Made by a program: the position numbers and the translations under genes. A stretch of DNA of 64,000 bases from an uncultured Lachnospiraceae bacterium (lineage in GTDB: Bacteria; Bacillota; Clostridia; Lachnospirales; Lachnospiraceae): NCBI GenBank assembly GCA_902789665.1, contig CADAOY010000005.1, positions 62,001 through 126,000 on the forward strand. Reading direction: 5' to 3'. The notes under the pieces are model-generated. The model worked only from the letters and a program-made list of their open reading frames with translations, ran no database searches and was not told where the DNA came from. Numbering within the stretch: the first letter of the stretch is position 1; every line of letters begins with the position of its first letter. This document shows positions 1 through 7,880 of the stretch, in pieces.

Positions 1-164
1 TCAACAAAAGGAACATTGGCGAGTACATCATTCTCTGTGATTTCTACAAGACCATCCTGAAGATCCTTTGGATGAGCAAAGGTCCATGAATCGATAACCC
101 CTACCTCCTTAAGAAGTGCTCCGCATGCTAATCCGTCGAAATCGGAACGTGTAACCAGTCTCAT
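1..164 (-). CDS. DHH-family phosphoesterase, exopolyphosphatase-like (5' end only)
   Basis: The first 54 codons read MRLVTRSDFDGLACGALLKE and onward; the rest lies outside the window. The DFDGLACG segment at residues 8-15 matches motif I of the DHH phosphoesterase superfamily, whose aspartates bind metal. Proteins starting this way are usually annotated as exopolyphosphatase-like, but family members also hydrolyse oligonucleotides or cyclic dinucleotides, so the substrate is open. The ATG at 164-162 is preceded by AGGAGG (176-171) at 6-nt spacing, which fixes the start. The gene diverges from glnS. Confidence 0.7.
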   Translation of the reverse strand, partial: MRLVTRSDFDGLACGALLKEVGVIDSWTFAHPKDLQDGLVEITENDVLANVPFV

Positions 165-211
165 TTTAGTCCTCCTTTAACCATTGTTTTTTGAAACCAT
201 ACCTGTTTCTA

Positions 212-240
212 ATTATATATTAGTTTGTGATTAAAGGCAA
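212..240 (-). promoter_or_regulatory. Sigma-A promoter for the DHH gene
   Basis: On the minus strand TTGCCT (240-235) and a perfect TATAAT (217-212) are separated by 17 nt. The site lies about 48 nt upstream of the ATG at 164. Confidence 0.6.
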
Positions 241-270
241 TAAATCAATCTTTATATTTTTATAAACTTG

Positions 271-279
271 TGGTATTAT
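271..279 (+). promoter_or_regulatory. Possible extended -10 promoter for glnS
   Basis: TG-G-TATTAT forms an extended -10 element 46 nt upstream of the glnS ATG. No convincing -35 box is present at 16-18 nt spacing, so the call rests on the extended -10 alone. Confidence 0.4.
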
Positions 280-325
280 TAACCTTAGTGTAAAGCACAT
301 ATCACACTTTGGAGGATGAATAAAT

Positions 326-2020
326 ATGGCTGACAAAGAAATCTTAGAAGAAGCATCAGAAGAAGTAGTATCTAAGAACTTTATTGAGCAGATAATCGAT
401 AAGGATTTGGAGGAAGGTGTATATGAAACAGTACATACAAGATTTCCGCCGGAACCAAACGGATATCTGCATATAGGTCATGCTAAGAGTATATTACTTA
501 ACTACGGATTAGCAGAGAAATACAATGGTCTTTTTAATATGAGATTTGATGATACCAATCCAACCAAGGAGAAGGTGGAATTCGTTAATTCTCAGCTTGA
601 AGACATTAAGTGGCTTGGTGCAAAGTGGGATGACAGATTATTTTATGCGTCCGATTATTTTCCACAGATGTATGAAGCAGCAATTAAGCTTATCAAAAAG
701 GGTAAGGCTTATGTATCTGATTTAAGTGCGGATGAAATCCGTGAATACAGAGGTACTTTTGACGAGCCTGGTAAGAAAGATCCGTATTCAGACAGAAGCA
801 TAGAAGAGAACCTGACTTTATTTAATGAAATGAAGGAAGGCAAATATGAGGATGGAAGCAAGGTATTAAGAGCAAGAATTGATATGGCTTCACCTAATAT
901 GAATATGAGAGACCCTGTTATTTACAGAGTGGCTCATATGACACATCACAGAACAGGTGATACCTGGTGTATCTATCCTATGTATGATTTTGCACATCCA
1001 ATTGAAGATGCGATTGAAGGCATTACACATTCAATCTGTACTCTTGAGTTTGAAGATCACAGACCTTTATATAACTGGGTAGTTACAGAACTTGAATACC
1101 CACATCCACCTAAGCAGATTGAGTTTGCGAAACTTTATCTTAAGAATGTGGTAACAGGTAAGAGATATATTAAAAAGTTAGTTGAGGATGGAATTGCAGA
1201 CGGCTGGGATGATCCAAGACTTGTTTCAATATCAGCACTTCGCAGAAGAGGATATACGCCTGAATCAATTAAGATGTTCTGTAAGCTTGCAGGTGTATCC
1301 AAGTCTCAGGCTGTGGCAGATATGGCAATGCTTGAGTACTGCATCAGAGAAGACCTTAAATTAAAGCGTCCTAGAATGATGGCAGTTCTTGATCCTATCA
1401 AGCTTGTTATTGATAATTACGAAGAAGGCAAAACAGAGATGCTTTCAGTTGCCAATAATCTTGAGAATGAGGCGCTTGGAGAAAGAGAAGTTCCTTTCTC
1501 AAGAGAGTTATATATTGAAAGAGAAGACTTCATGGAAGAGCCTCCTAAGAAATATTTCAGATTATTCCCTGGCAATGAAGTAAGACTTATGAATGCATAT
1601 TTCGTTAAGTGTACATCTTTTGAGAAAGATGAGAATGGCAATGTAACAGTAGTTCACTGTACATATGACCCTGAGACCAAATCAGGTTCAGGATTTACCG
1701 GACGTAAGGTTAAGGGAACAATTCACTGGGTTAATGCACCTACAGCCAAAGAGGTTGAGGTAAGACTTTTTGAGAATATCATCGATGAAGAGAAGGGTGT
1801 ATATAACGAGGAAGACGGAAGCATCAATGTTAATCCTGATTCAAAGAAGATTGTAACAGCCTTTGTTGAGCCGGCTCTTGCAAAAGCCAAGGCATATGAA
1901 TCCTTCCAGTTTGTACGTAACGGATTCTACTGTGTTGATTATAAGGATTCCAAGGAAGGCGCTCCTGTGTTTAACAGAATCGTATCCTTAAAGAGTTCAT
2001 TCGTATTGCCTAAGGCATAA
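326..2020 (+). CDS. glnS: Glutaminyl-tRNA synthetase
   Basis: This class I synthetase charges tRNA-Gln with glutamine in the cytoplasm. Residues 41-54 contain [14 protein letters not shown] with the HIGH signature at 49-52. GlnRS-type segments follow, including FDDTNP near residue 74 and the GWDDPRL block near 292. The C-terminal half is the beta-barrel anticodon-binding region, and 564 residues is normal for the family. Where most GlnRS have a KMSKS-like MSKR loop, this one has TGKRY at 277-281, an unusual spelling. The ATG follows a GGAGG. The gene stands alone between a divergent and a convergent neighbour and ends at a shared terminator. Confidence 0.97.
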   Translation: MADKEILEEASEEVVSKNFIEQIIDKDLEEGVYETVHTRFPPEPNGYLHIGHAKSILLNYGLAEKYNGLFNMRFDDTNPTKEKVEFVNSQLEDIKWLGAKWDDRLFYASDYFPQMYEAAIKLIKKGKAYVSDLSADEIREYRGTFDEPGKKDPYSDRSIEENLTLFNEMKEGKYEDGSKVLRARIDMASPNMNMRDPVIYRVAHMTHHRTGDTWCIYPMYDFAHPIEDAIEGITHSICTLEFEDHRPLYNWVVTELEYPHPPKQIEFAKLYLKNVVTGKRYIKKLVEDGIADGWDDPRLVSISALRRRGYTPESIKMFCKLAGVSKSQAVADMAMLEYCIREDLKLKRPRMMAVLDPIKLVIDNYEEGKTEMLSVANNLENEALGEREVPFSRELYIEREDFMEEPPKKYFRLFPGNEVRLMNAYFVKCTSFEKDENGNVTVVHCTYDPETKSGSGFTGRKVKGTIHWVNAPTAKEVEVRLFENIIDEEKGVYNEEDGSINVNPDSKKIVTAFVEPALAKAKAYESFQFVRNGFYCVDYKDSKEGAPVFNRIVSLKSSFVLPKA

Positions 2021-2060
2021 TGATGAATAGTTAGAGAGTATAACAGTAAATGTTAATCTA

Positions 2061-2105
2061 AAAAGCCTGCAACGATGCTTTCGTTACAGGCTTTAATTAT
2101 TTTTA
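2061..2105. terminator. Bidirectional intrinsic terminator
   Basis: AAAGCCTG and CAGGCTTT (2062-2094) form the base of a hairpin, extended inside by AACGA/CGTT pairing, with A-rich DNA on one side and T-rich DNA on the other. It lies between the convergent ends of glnS and the minus-strand gene at 2126-2536 and can serve both. Confidence 0.75.
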
Positions 2106-2125
2106 TAATCTTATTTAATTATTAA

Positions 2126-2536
2126 TTATTCGTCTTCGAGACCTTCGGCGTTATCGTCTAATACAATAAGTTCGTCATCTTCATCATCGAATAAATCGTC
2201 ATCTTCATCTAATTCAAATGCTGAATCCAAATCAATGTCATCATCTTCATCCTCGAATAAATCAGAATATGCTTTATCCTTGGAAACAACTGATTTTGTT
2301 TTGCTGAATGTTCTCTGAACTGATTCCTTGGTTTTATTATATGTATTAAGTGCAGCTTCCTTGGCATCCTGTGGATCGATGGATACGTATGTACGCTGTC
2401 TTGCTACAGAACCGTCTTTATTAAGAACATTTTCCTGTTTAATAAATTTCTCTTTATTCTGATAGAAGCAGTATGCTCCGGCTGCAAGTGCAGCAGTAGC
2501 TGCTCCCCAAAGTAAAATCTTAGTTGATGATTTCAT
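2126..2536 (-). CDS. Small membrane-anchored protein with acidic tail
   Basis: Function not recognised. The 136 residues begin with a short basic stretch and one hydrophobic segment (about residues 6-24). A charged region with many Lys/Arg runs to about residue 90, and the last 45 residues are almost entirely Asp, Glu and Leu. This suggests one N-terminal anchor and a disordered acidic tail. AGGAGG lies 7 nt upstream of the ATG at 2536. A protein of the same general plan is encoded at 43776-44096, but the sequences do not visibly align. Confidence 0.7.
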   Translation of the reverse strand: MKSSTKILLWGAATAALAAGAYCFYQNKEKFIKQENVLNKDGSVARQRTYVSIDPQDAKEAALNTYNKTKESVQRTFSKTKSVVSKDKAYSDLFEDEDDDIDLDSAFELDEDDDLFDDEDDELIVLDDNAEGLEDE

Positions 2537-2629
2537 AAATAAACCTCCTTATGCCACGCATATACAATAATTATAATAGTATATAGTGAAAAATAAAAGT
2601 AAAATCTTAATAAAATTAAGGGGAGAGAC

Positions 2630-2658
2630 TTAACACAAAATGAAAAAAATGATAAGAT
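2630..2658 (+). promoter_or_regulatory. Sigma-A promoter for flavin reductase gene
   Basis: TTAACA (2630-2635) and TAAGAT (2653-2658) are 17 nt apart. The implied transcript start near 2665 sits on the first in-frame ATG (2667), which supports initiation at the downstream ATG, 2688. Confidence 0.55.
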
Positions 2659-2687
2659 TTTAGGGTATGAAAAAGGAGAGAGAAATT

Positions 2688-3248
2688 ATGAGAGAGAATT
2701 TTAAACCGGGAAATATGCTTTACCCACTGCCAGCTGTAATGATAAGCTGCCAGGAAGAAGGAAAAAGGCCTAATGTTCTGACAGTTGCATGGGCAGGAAC
2801 AATCTGTTCTGATCCGGCAATGGTTTCGGTGTCCATAAGACCATCCAGATATTCACATGAGATTATTTCAAAGACAAAGGAATTTGTAATTAACTTAGTA
2901 ACAGAAGACCTGACCAGAGCCTGTGATTATGTAGGCGTTAAATCAGGAAGAGATATCGATAAGTTTAAGGAATGTAATCTTACAGAGAGCCCAAGTTCAG
3001 TGGTTAAGTGCCCTGGAATAGCCGAAAGTCCTGTATGTATTGAATGCAAAGTAGAGCAGATTATTCCTCTTGGAACACATGATATGTTTATTGCAAAAGT
3101 AGTAAATGTAAATGTTGATAAAGACAGAATGGATGAGAACGGTAAGTTCGATTTAAACGGAAGTAATTTGATTACGTATTCTCACGGCGAGTATTTTACG
3201 TTAGGTAAGAAGATAGGAAAATTTGGTTATTCAGTAAAGAAATCTTAA
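2688..3248 (+). CDS. Flavin reductase-like (flavoredoxin family) protein
   Basis: The 186-residue protein matches the FMN-binding split-barrel flavin reductase/flavoredoxin family. It shows a PLPAVMISC start of the barrel, TVAWAGTICSDPAMVSVSIRP near residues 33-53, the KEFVINLV strand and a C-terminal FTLGKKIG. Such proteins bind FMN and either reduce it or carry electrons. The ATG at 2688 is chosen over 2667 because AGGAG (2674-2678) is correctly spaced for it and the predicted promoter would start transcription at about 2665. The gene is monocistronic. The physiological partner is unknown. Confidence 0.85.
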   Translation: MRENFKPGNMLYPLPAVMISCQEEGKRPNVLTVAWAGTICSDPAMVSVSIRPSRYSHEIISKTKEFVINLVTEDLTRACDYVGVKSGRDIDKFKECNLTESPSSVVKCPGIAESPVCIECKVEQIIPLGTHDMFIAKVVNVNVDKDRMDENGKFDLNGSNLITYSHGEYFTLGKKIGKFGYSVKKS

Positions 3249-3296
3249 AAACATTTCTTAAATCTTTATAAAAAATGCCCTAAAATGTGGCAATCC

Positions 3297-3324
3297 TTGA
3301 CATTTTGTCTGAAAAAGATATAAT
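3297..3324 (+). promoter_or_regulatory. Perfect consensus sigma-A promoter
   Basis: TTGACA (3297-3302) and TATAAT (3319-3324) are separated by 16 nt, both exact consensus. A leader of about 120 nt follows before the small gene at 3451 and contains a small AACTC/GAGTT hairpin. Confidence 0.8.
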
Positions 3325-3450
3325 TATTATATAAGCATAATTGTGTAAAGGTGCTTTGGTTTGTGTATTAATTAATCCTTTTAGAACTCCGATAGAGTTT
3401 ATGAGGGTAAAGACTATAAAGAGGGAATTAAACTTAAGGAGGCACAGGTT

Positions 3451-3651
3451 ATGGGTGGTGAATATTATATCGCACATAATACCAAAACCGACGAATATTT
3501 GGCAAAGAAGCTTATCGGTGGATATCATATGACTGTTGATATTACATCAGCATTAAAATGCAAGGATGAGCTTGAAATGAGAAAGAATATAGATAAGGCC
3601 AATGTCGATTATAAATCGCAGTTACAGATTGAAACTATTGAAGTTTACTAA
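3451..3651 (+). CDS. Small protein of unknown function (66 aa)
   Basis: I do not recognise this 66-residue soluble protein, which starts MGGEYYIAHNTKTDEYLAKK. It has no hydrophobic segment and no cysteine pair apart from one Cys. The case for a real gene is strong: an exact-consensus promoter at 3297, AAGGAGG a few bases before the ATG, and an intrinsic terminator just after the stop make a complete single-gene unit. The consensus promoter implies high expression. Confidence 0.7.
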   Translation: MGGEYYIAHNTKTDEYLAKKLIGGYHMTVDITSALKCKDELEMRKNIDKANVDYKSQLQIETIEVY

Positions 3652-3684
3652 TTTTGATAGGGAATCGTTGGAACAATTATGTGA

Positions 3685-3713
3685 AGGAGTTAGTGATAAG
3701 CTAACTCTTTTTA
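3685..3713 (+). terminator. Intrinsic terminator
   Basis: GAGTTAG (3687-3693) pairs with CTAACTC (3701-3707) around a 7-nt loop and is followed by a T run. It closes the unit of the 66-aa gene. Confidence 0.7.
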
Positions 3714-3746
3714 AATGCTCTTTAGAGGGCATGTGTTAGGAAGATT

Positions 3747-4472
3747 ATGGCAATAAGAATTACTATGTGGACCAAGTTCATATTAAGATGTGTAGTGGCA
3801 TCTGTTATTGCGGCAGTTTATTTGATTAATAAGGAACTGCTGGATTTTACCGCTGAAAAGAGTGGGTGGGCACTGGTATTTATTATTGCTTTTTATCTGA
3901 TTTTGATGGGAGAACTCATAGTGAGATTTCTTCCAAGTAAACTAAAACCTATCGGGATGCGTAAACATCTTAAGGCTCAGTATATGCCTACGCAGGATTT
4001 CCTAAACAGAAACTGTGAACTTAATGAGCCTGAGAGAAAAAAACTTAAAACAGCAAATAAGAGAGCACTTTTAATACTTATTTTGTATTTGCTCTTAAGC
4101 GGGATCTGGTATACCTTGTTTTTCCTTAAATTATTCGGCGTGCCGGAACTTGTGATGGTGATGATGTTTTATTACGTGGCGGATCTTTTTTGTGTTCATA
4201 TTTACTGCCCATTCAGGAAGATATTCCTAAGACATCGCTGCTGCACGGTATGCCGTATATATAACTGGGATGCGTGGATGTTATTTTCGCCTATGTTTGT
4301 AATTATTCATCCGTTTTCTACATCTCTTTCGGTACTTGCTTTGATATATTCTCTTACCTGGGAATATATGTATTTAAGACATCCTGAGAGATTCCTTGAT
4401 ACAACAAATGAAAACCTTAAATGCAAAAATTGCAAACATCATATGTGTAAAAGTAAATTAAGGGTTAAATAA
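3747..4472 (+). CDS. Multi-pass membrane protein with cysteine motifs, unknown function
   Basis: The 241-residue protein has about six hydrophobic segments, roughly at residues 8-28, 40-60, 105-130, 131-150, 175-195 and 197-212. A loop after about residue 150 carries CPFRKIFLRHRCCTVC, and the C-terminal tail has CKNCKHHMCK, so both loop and tail could bind metal. The family looks typical of Clostridia but I cannot assign a function. The ATG at 3747 follows AGGAAG. It lies downstream of a terminator, so it needs its own promoter or read-through. Confidence 0.75.
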   Translation: MAIRITMWTKFILRCVVASVIAAVYLINKELLDFTAEKSGWALVFIIAFYLILMGELIVRFLPSKLKPIGMRKHLKAQYMPTQDFLNRNCELNEPERKKLKTANKRALLILILYLLLSGIWYTLFFLKLFGVPELVMVMMFYYVADLFCVHIYCPFRKIFLRHRCCTVCRIYNWDAWMLFSPMFVIIHPFSTSLSVLALIYSLTWEYMYLRHPERFLDTTNENLKCKNCKHHMCKSKLRVK

Positions 4473-4530
4473 TTTAAACAAATGTGTTATAATGATTTTT
4501 GGAGCCTAAATGGATAACATTTAGGTTTTC
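4465..4530 (+). promoter_or_regulatory. Putative promoter followed by a leader hairpin
   Basis: TATAAT (4488-4493) lies 17 nt after a weak TTAAAT (4465-4470). A hairpin follows (CCTAAAT 4505-4511 with ATTTAGG 4519-4525, then TTTT). The hairpin may terminate the upstream membrane-protein gene or sit in the leader of the acyl-CoA ligase transcript. The two readings cannot be separated from sequence. Confidence 0.45.
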
Positions 4531-4607
4531 TAATGGCAATGGCACTTTGCCGATTTAAAGCGTTCGTGCGTTTAAGTGCTTAAGTGTATTATTTGGGAGG
4601 AGAAGAA

Positions 4608-6248
4608 ATGCCTATTACAGAGATTTTGGAAAGGAATGTTAAACTCTACGGAGATGACATTTGCCTGGTTGAGGTTAATCCTGAGATTACTGAGACCAAG
4701 AGAGTGACATGGAAGGAATTTGACTTGATTGAGCCAACATTCCAGTCCAAATACAGAAGAGAGATTACATGGAATGTATTTGAGGAGAAGGCTAACAGAT
4801 TTGCCAACATGCTTATTGGCAGAGGTGTTAAAAAAGGGGACAAGGTTGCTATTCTTTTAATGAACTGCTTAGAGTGGCTTCCGATTTATTTTGGTATCTT
4901 AAAGACAGGTGCTCTTGCAGTACCTCTTAATTTCAGATATGCATCTGATGAAATTGAATACTGTCTTAATCTTGCAGAGGTTGATGTTCTTGTTTTCGGA
5001 CCTGAATTCATCGGCCGTGTTGAAGAGATTGCAGAGAATATTTCAAAGAACAGATTATTATTCTATGTAGGTGAAGGATGCCCTTCTTTTGCAGAAGATT
5101 ATTCGGCGCTTACATCCAACTGTTCAAGTCAGTCACCACAGATTAAATTAACAGATGATGACTATGCAGCTATTTATTTCTCATCAGGAACAACAGGTTT
5201 TCCTAAGGCTATTCTTCATAAGCACAGAAGCCTGATGCATTCCTGCGCTGTTGAGCAGAATCACCACGGACAGACCAAAGATGATGTATTTCTTTGCATT
5301 CCGCCTTTATATCATACAGGTGCAAAGATGCACTGGTTCGGTTCTTTCTTAGAAGGCGGCAAGGCTGTACTTCTTAAGGGAACAAAGCCTAAGACAATCT
5401 TAGAGACTGTATCAGAAGAGAAATGTACAATCGTATGGCTTCTTGTGCCATGGGCTCAGGATATACTTGATGCAATTGACTCCGGAGAGGTTAAACTTGA
5501 GGATTACGAACTTAGCCAGTGGAGATTAATGCACATAGGTGCTCAGCCTGTTCCACCTTCACTTATTAACAGATGGAAGAAAGTATTCCCTAATCATCAG
5601 TATGATACCAACTACGGTCTTAGCGAATCAATTGGACCTGGTTGTGTACACTTAGGTGTTGAGAACATTCATAAGGTTGGCGCTATCGGTAAGGCAGGAT
5701 ATGGCTGGGAAGTCAAAATCGTCGACGAGCACAGACAGACTGTTCAAAGAGGCGAAGTCGGAGAACTTGCAGTTAAAGGCCCGGGCGTCATGACATGTTA
5801 TTACAATGACGAGAAAGCTACCAAGGAAGTGCTTGAAGATGGTTGGCTCTTCACAGGTGATATGGCAATGGAAGACGAGGATGGCTTTATCTTCCTTGTA
5901 GACCGTAAGAAAGACGTTGTCATCAGTGGTGGTGAGAATATCTACCCTGTACAGATTGAAGATTTCTTAAGAACCAATGATGCCGTTAAAGACGTAGCTG
6001 TTATCGGTGTACCGGATAAGAGACTTGGTGAAATTACAGCAGCTATTATTGAGGTTAAGGAAGGCTTTACATTAACAGAAGATGAAGTTAATGAATTCTG
6101 TCATAAACTTCCAAGATACAAGAGACCTCGTCAGATTATATTTGCTGACATACCTCGTAATCCTACAGGTAAGATTGAAAAACCAAAGCTTCGTAAGATG
6201 TATGGTGGAGATCATCTTGTTGCAGCACAGAATGAAGTGAAAGAATAA
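4608..6248 (+). CDS. AMP-dependent acyl-CoA synthetase
   Basis: This adenylate-forming (ANL superfamily) enzyme activates a carboxylic acid with ATP and CoA. The phosphate-binding loop YFSSGTTGFPKA is at about residues 189-200, the YGLSES motif near 335, the hinge segment LFTGDMAMEDEDGFIFLVDR near 418-437, and the C-terminal NPTGKIEK carries the catalytic lysine. The 546-residue length fits long/medium-chain acyl or aryl-CoA ligases; the chain specificity is not readable. The ATG at 4608 has GGAGG (4596-4600) at 7 nt and is preferred to the in-frame GTG at 4584, which has no ribosome site. Single gene. Confidence 0.9.
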   Translation: MPITEILERNVKLYGDDICLVEVNPEITETKRVTWKEFDLIEPTFQSKYRREITWNVFEEKANRFANMLIGRGVKKGDKVAILLMNCLEWLPIYFGILKTGALAVPLNFRYASDEIEYCLNLAEVDVLVFGPEFIGRVEEIAENISKNRLLFYVGEGCPSFAEDYSALTSNCSSQSPQIKLTDDDYAAIYFSSGTTGFPKAILHKHRSLMHSCAVEQNHHGQTKDDVFLCIPPLYHTGAKMHWFGSFLEGGKAVLLKGTKPKTILETVSEEKCTIVWLLVPWAQDILDAIDSGEVKLEDYELSQWRLMHIGAQPVPPSLINRWKKVFPNHQYDTNYGLSESIGPGCVHLGVENIHKVGAIGKAGYGWEVKIVDEHRQTVQRGEVGELAVKGPGVMTCYYNDEKATKEVLEDGWLFTGDMAMEDEDGFIFLVDRKKDVVISGGENIYPVQIEDFLRTNDAVKDVAVIGVPDKRLGEITAAIIEVKEGFTLTEDEVNEFCHKLPRYKRPRQIIFADIPRNPTGKIEKPKLRKMYGGDHLVAAQNEVKE

Positions 6249-6338
6249 AAAATATTTAGTGGCAAAGACTGATATATGTTTTTGCCACTTGTTTATGGGA
6301 AAGGTTTTAAAATTAATATAAAAGGAGTGTTTGTTAAA

Positions 6339-7226
6339 ATGAGAAGAAAAGGATTGGTTATGGTTTCAGTTGTTGCAATGATGGCTATCCTTGCTGCATG
6401 CAACACAAATGGTAACGAGGAACTTCGTGATGAACCTGAAATGGAGATGGTTGTAGATGAAGGGGCAGCAGTTGAAGAAGTTGAGGCTGAAGAAGCAGAA
6501 GACTCTGAAGGCGCAGAGGAAGACGCTGAAGGCGCAGAGGAAGAAGTTGCTGAGGCTGAACCTGAGGTTGAGGTAGTGGACATTTCAGCAGCACAGGCTG
6601 GAGACATAATTGAATTTGGTTCATATGAGCAGGATGGAGATGAGTCAAACGGAGCAGAACCTATTCAGTGGGAAGTACTTAAAGTTGAAGATGGTCGTGC
6701 TTTGGTTATCAGTAAGTACGTGCTTGACAGCCATCCGTTCAATAAAAGCTTTTGTGAGGTAACATGGGAAAATTGTGATTTAAGAGCATGGCTTAACGAA
6801 GATTTTTACAATGAAGCTTTTACGGATGATGAGAAAGCACAGATTCCTGAAGTAACATTGGAAAATCCGACTTCATTCACAGCGGTGGTTTCATCTGAAA
6901 AAGATAATGATACCAATGATAAAGTATTTTTATTAAGTTTGTACGAGATTTATGATATATATGGTAAAGACTGGACTGATAGTTATGGGGACGGTCAGTT
7001 AGACGCACTTATTGCAAACCCGACACAGCAGGCTAAATCCAACGGCGTATATTTTATAGCAGATGGTGGCGCTCGCTGGTGGTTACGTTCAGAATCTACC
7101 CATGTATCTGCAATTTATGTAAATGAAGATGGAGAGACAGGCTGGGGTGGTTATGGTATGGATACTTCAGAGTCTGTTAGTTATGAGGATAACGGTGTTC
7201 GCCCGTCTATTTATATTGAATATTAA
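6339..7226 (+). CDS. Lipoprotein with DUF6273-like domain
   Basis: A signal peptide with lipobox ILAAC (about residues 17-21) anchors this protein to the outer face of the membrane. A spacer rich in Glu, including two EGAEE-type repeats, runs to about residue 85. The rest resembles DUF6273: GDIIEFGSYEQDG near the start, IQWEVLKVEDGRALVISKY, a WLNEDFY segment, then WWLRS and a final NGVRPSIYI. These domains occur on secreted proteins of Clostridia; their ligand is unknown. The start at 6339 has AAAGGAG upstream and leaves a normal lipoprotein signal. The gene's terminator is split by the insertion sequence that follows. Confidence 0.85.
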   Translation: MRRKGLVMVSVVAMMAILAACNTNGNEELRDEPEMEMVVDEGAAVEEVEAEEAEDSEGAEEDAEGAEEEVAEAEPEVEVVDISAAQAGDIIEFGSYEQDGDESNGAEPIQWEVLKVEDGRALVISKYVLDSHPFNKSFCEVTWENCDLRAWLNEDFYNEAFTDDEKAQIPEVTLENPTSFTAVVSSEKDNDTNDKVFLLSLYEIYDIYGKDWTDSYGDGQLDALIANPTQQAKSNGVYFIADGGARWWLRSESTHVSAIYVNEDGETGWGGYGMDTSESVSYEDNGVRPSIYIEY

Positions 7227-7242
7227 TACAAAATTAAACTTT

Positions 7243-7258
7243 GGCGCCTGTCCTGATG
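7243..7258 (+). terminator. Left half of an intrinsic terminator split by the IS
   Basis: GCGCCTGTCC (7244-7253) is the 5' arm of a hairpin whose 3' arm lies beyond the IS, after 8709. Joining the flanks with one copy of GATG restores a 10-bp stem (two G-U pairs), the loop TGAT and a T6 tail. Confidence 0.8.
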
Positions 7259-7283
7259 TGAACTGAACCCCGAATGTTAGACA
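7259..7283 (+). repeat. Left terminal inverted repeat of the IS
   Basis: It matches the reverse complement of 8680-8704 at 22 of 25 positions. Its inner part overlaps the hairpin at 7268-7295. Confidence 0.9.
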
Positions 7284-7302
7284 AAACATTCGGGGTGTTT
7301 TT
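7268..7302 (+). terminator. IS-encoded hairpin at the left end
   Basis: CCCCGAATGTT (7268-7278) pairs perfectly with AACATTCGGGG (7285-7295) around a 6-nt loop and is followed by TGTTTTT. The orfA ATG is only 8 nt beyond the stem. The structure can stop transcription entering from outside and can hide the orfA start, both common ways an IS limits its own transposase. Confidence 0.75.
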
Positions 7303-7839
7303 ATGTCTAAATATAGTTTTGAAGAAAAATTTGAAGCAGTTCAGCGTGTTTTGGATGGAATGTCTTTATGCGAGAGCGCCAGAATAATGGGTGTACATAA
7401 ATGTCAAGTAATAAAGTGGTACCGTCTATATAAAAATCATGGATGGGAAATATTAAAGAATGGCGGTGCATCTTACGATGGTGTTTTTAAGGTTATGGTT
7501 GTAGAATATATGCATAGCAACCATTTATCGCACAAATCTACAGCTGCTTTTTTTGGAATTAAGAGCGATTCAAATGTTGCCAAATGGGAACGTATTTATT
7601 ATGAGGAGGGGCCGGAAGGTTTGTTAAGAAAGAAACCAAGAGGTAGGCCATCAAAAGATATGAAAAAGAAAGAAACTGTTACGCAGAATAAAGAACTTTC
7701 GGAAGCAACGAAAGAAGATCTCATTGCTGAAGTTCAACGTCTTCGTATGGAGAATGAATACTTAAAAAAATTGAGAGCCTTAGTTCAAGAACGCATAGAT
7801 CGAGAGAATGGGAAAGAGCCGCCATCATCGATGAATTAA
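7303..7839 (+). CDS. IS3-family transposase OrfA (DNA-binding)
   Basis: The 178-residue protein carries two helix-turn-helix regions: the first around EKFEAVQRVLDGMSLCES and VIKWYRLYK, the second around HLSHKSTAAFFGIKSDSNVAKWE. A GRPSK link and a C-terminal coiled coil follow (LIAEVQRLRMENEYLKKL, about residues 144-161) for dimerisation. It binds the inverted repeats and makes the full transposase only as a fusion with OrfB. The start has no visible Shine-Dalgarno and sits right after the left-end hairpin, suggesting weak or shielded translation. Confidence 0.92.
   Translation: MSKYSFEEKFEAVQRVLDGMSLCESARIMGVHKCQVIKWYRLYKNHGWEILKNGGASYDGVFKVMVVEYMHSNHLSHKSTAAFFGIKSDSNVAKWERIYYEEGPEGLLRKKPRGRPSKDMKKKETVTQNKELSEATKEDLIAEVQRLRMENEYLKKLRALVQERIDRENGKEPPSSMN
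7764..7770 (+). promoter_or_regulatory. Programmed -1 frameshift site (A7)
   Basis: In the OrfA frame the run reads A AAA AAA inside the coiled-coil region. Slipping back one base continues in the OrfB frame through RAAIIDELRHKYRLSDLLAF without a stop, joining smoothly to OrfB. This is the usual IS3 arrangement. Confidence 0.7.
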
Positions 7840-7880
7840 GGCATAAATACAGGCTCTCTGATTTACTAGCATTTGACGGT

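Noticed and set aside
3280-3532. Overlapping open frames on both strands around the small gene at 3451
   Set aside because: They lack ribosome sites and cover the consensus promoter. Only the frame at 3451 has proper signals.
6293-6648. Minus-strand open frames opposite the DUF6273-like lipoprotein
   Set aside because: They mirror the Glu/Ala-rich linker as Ser/Ala or Leu/Gln repeats. No start signals.
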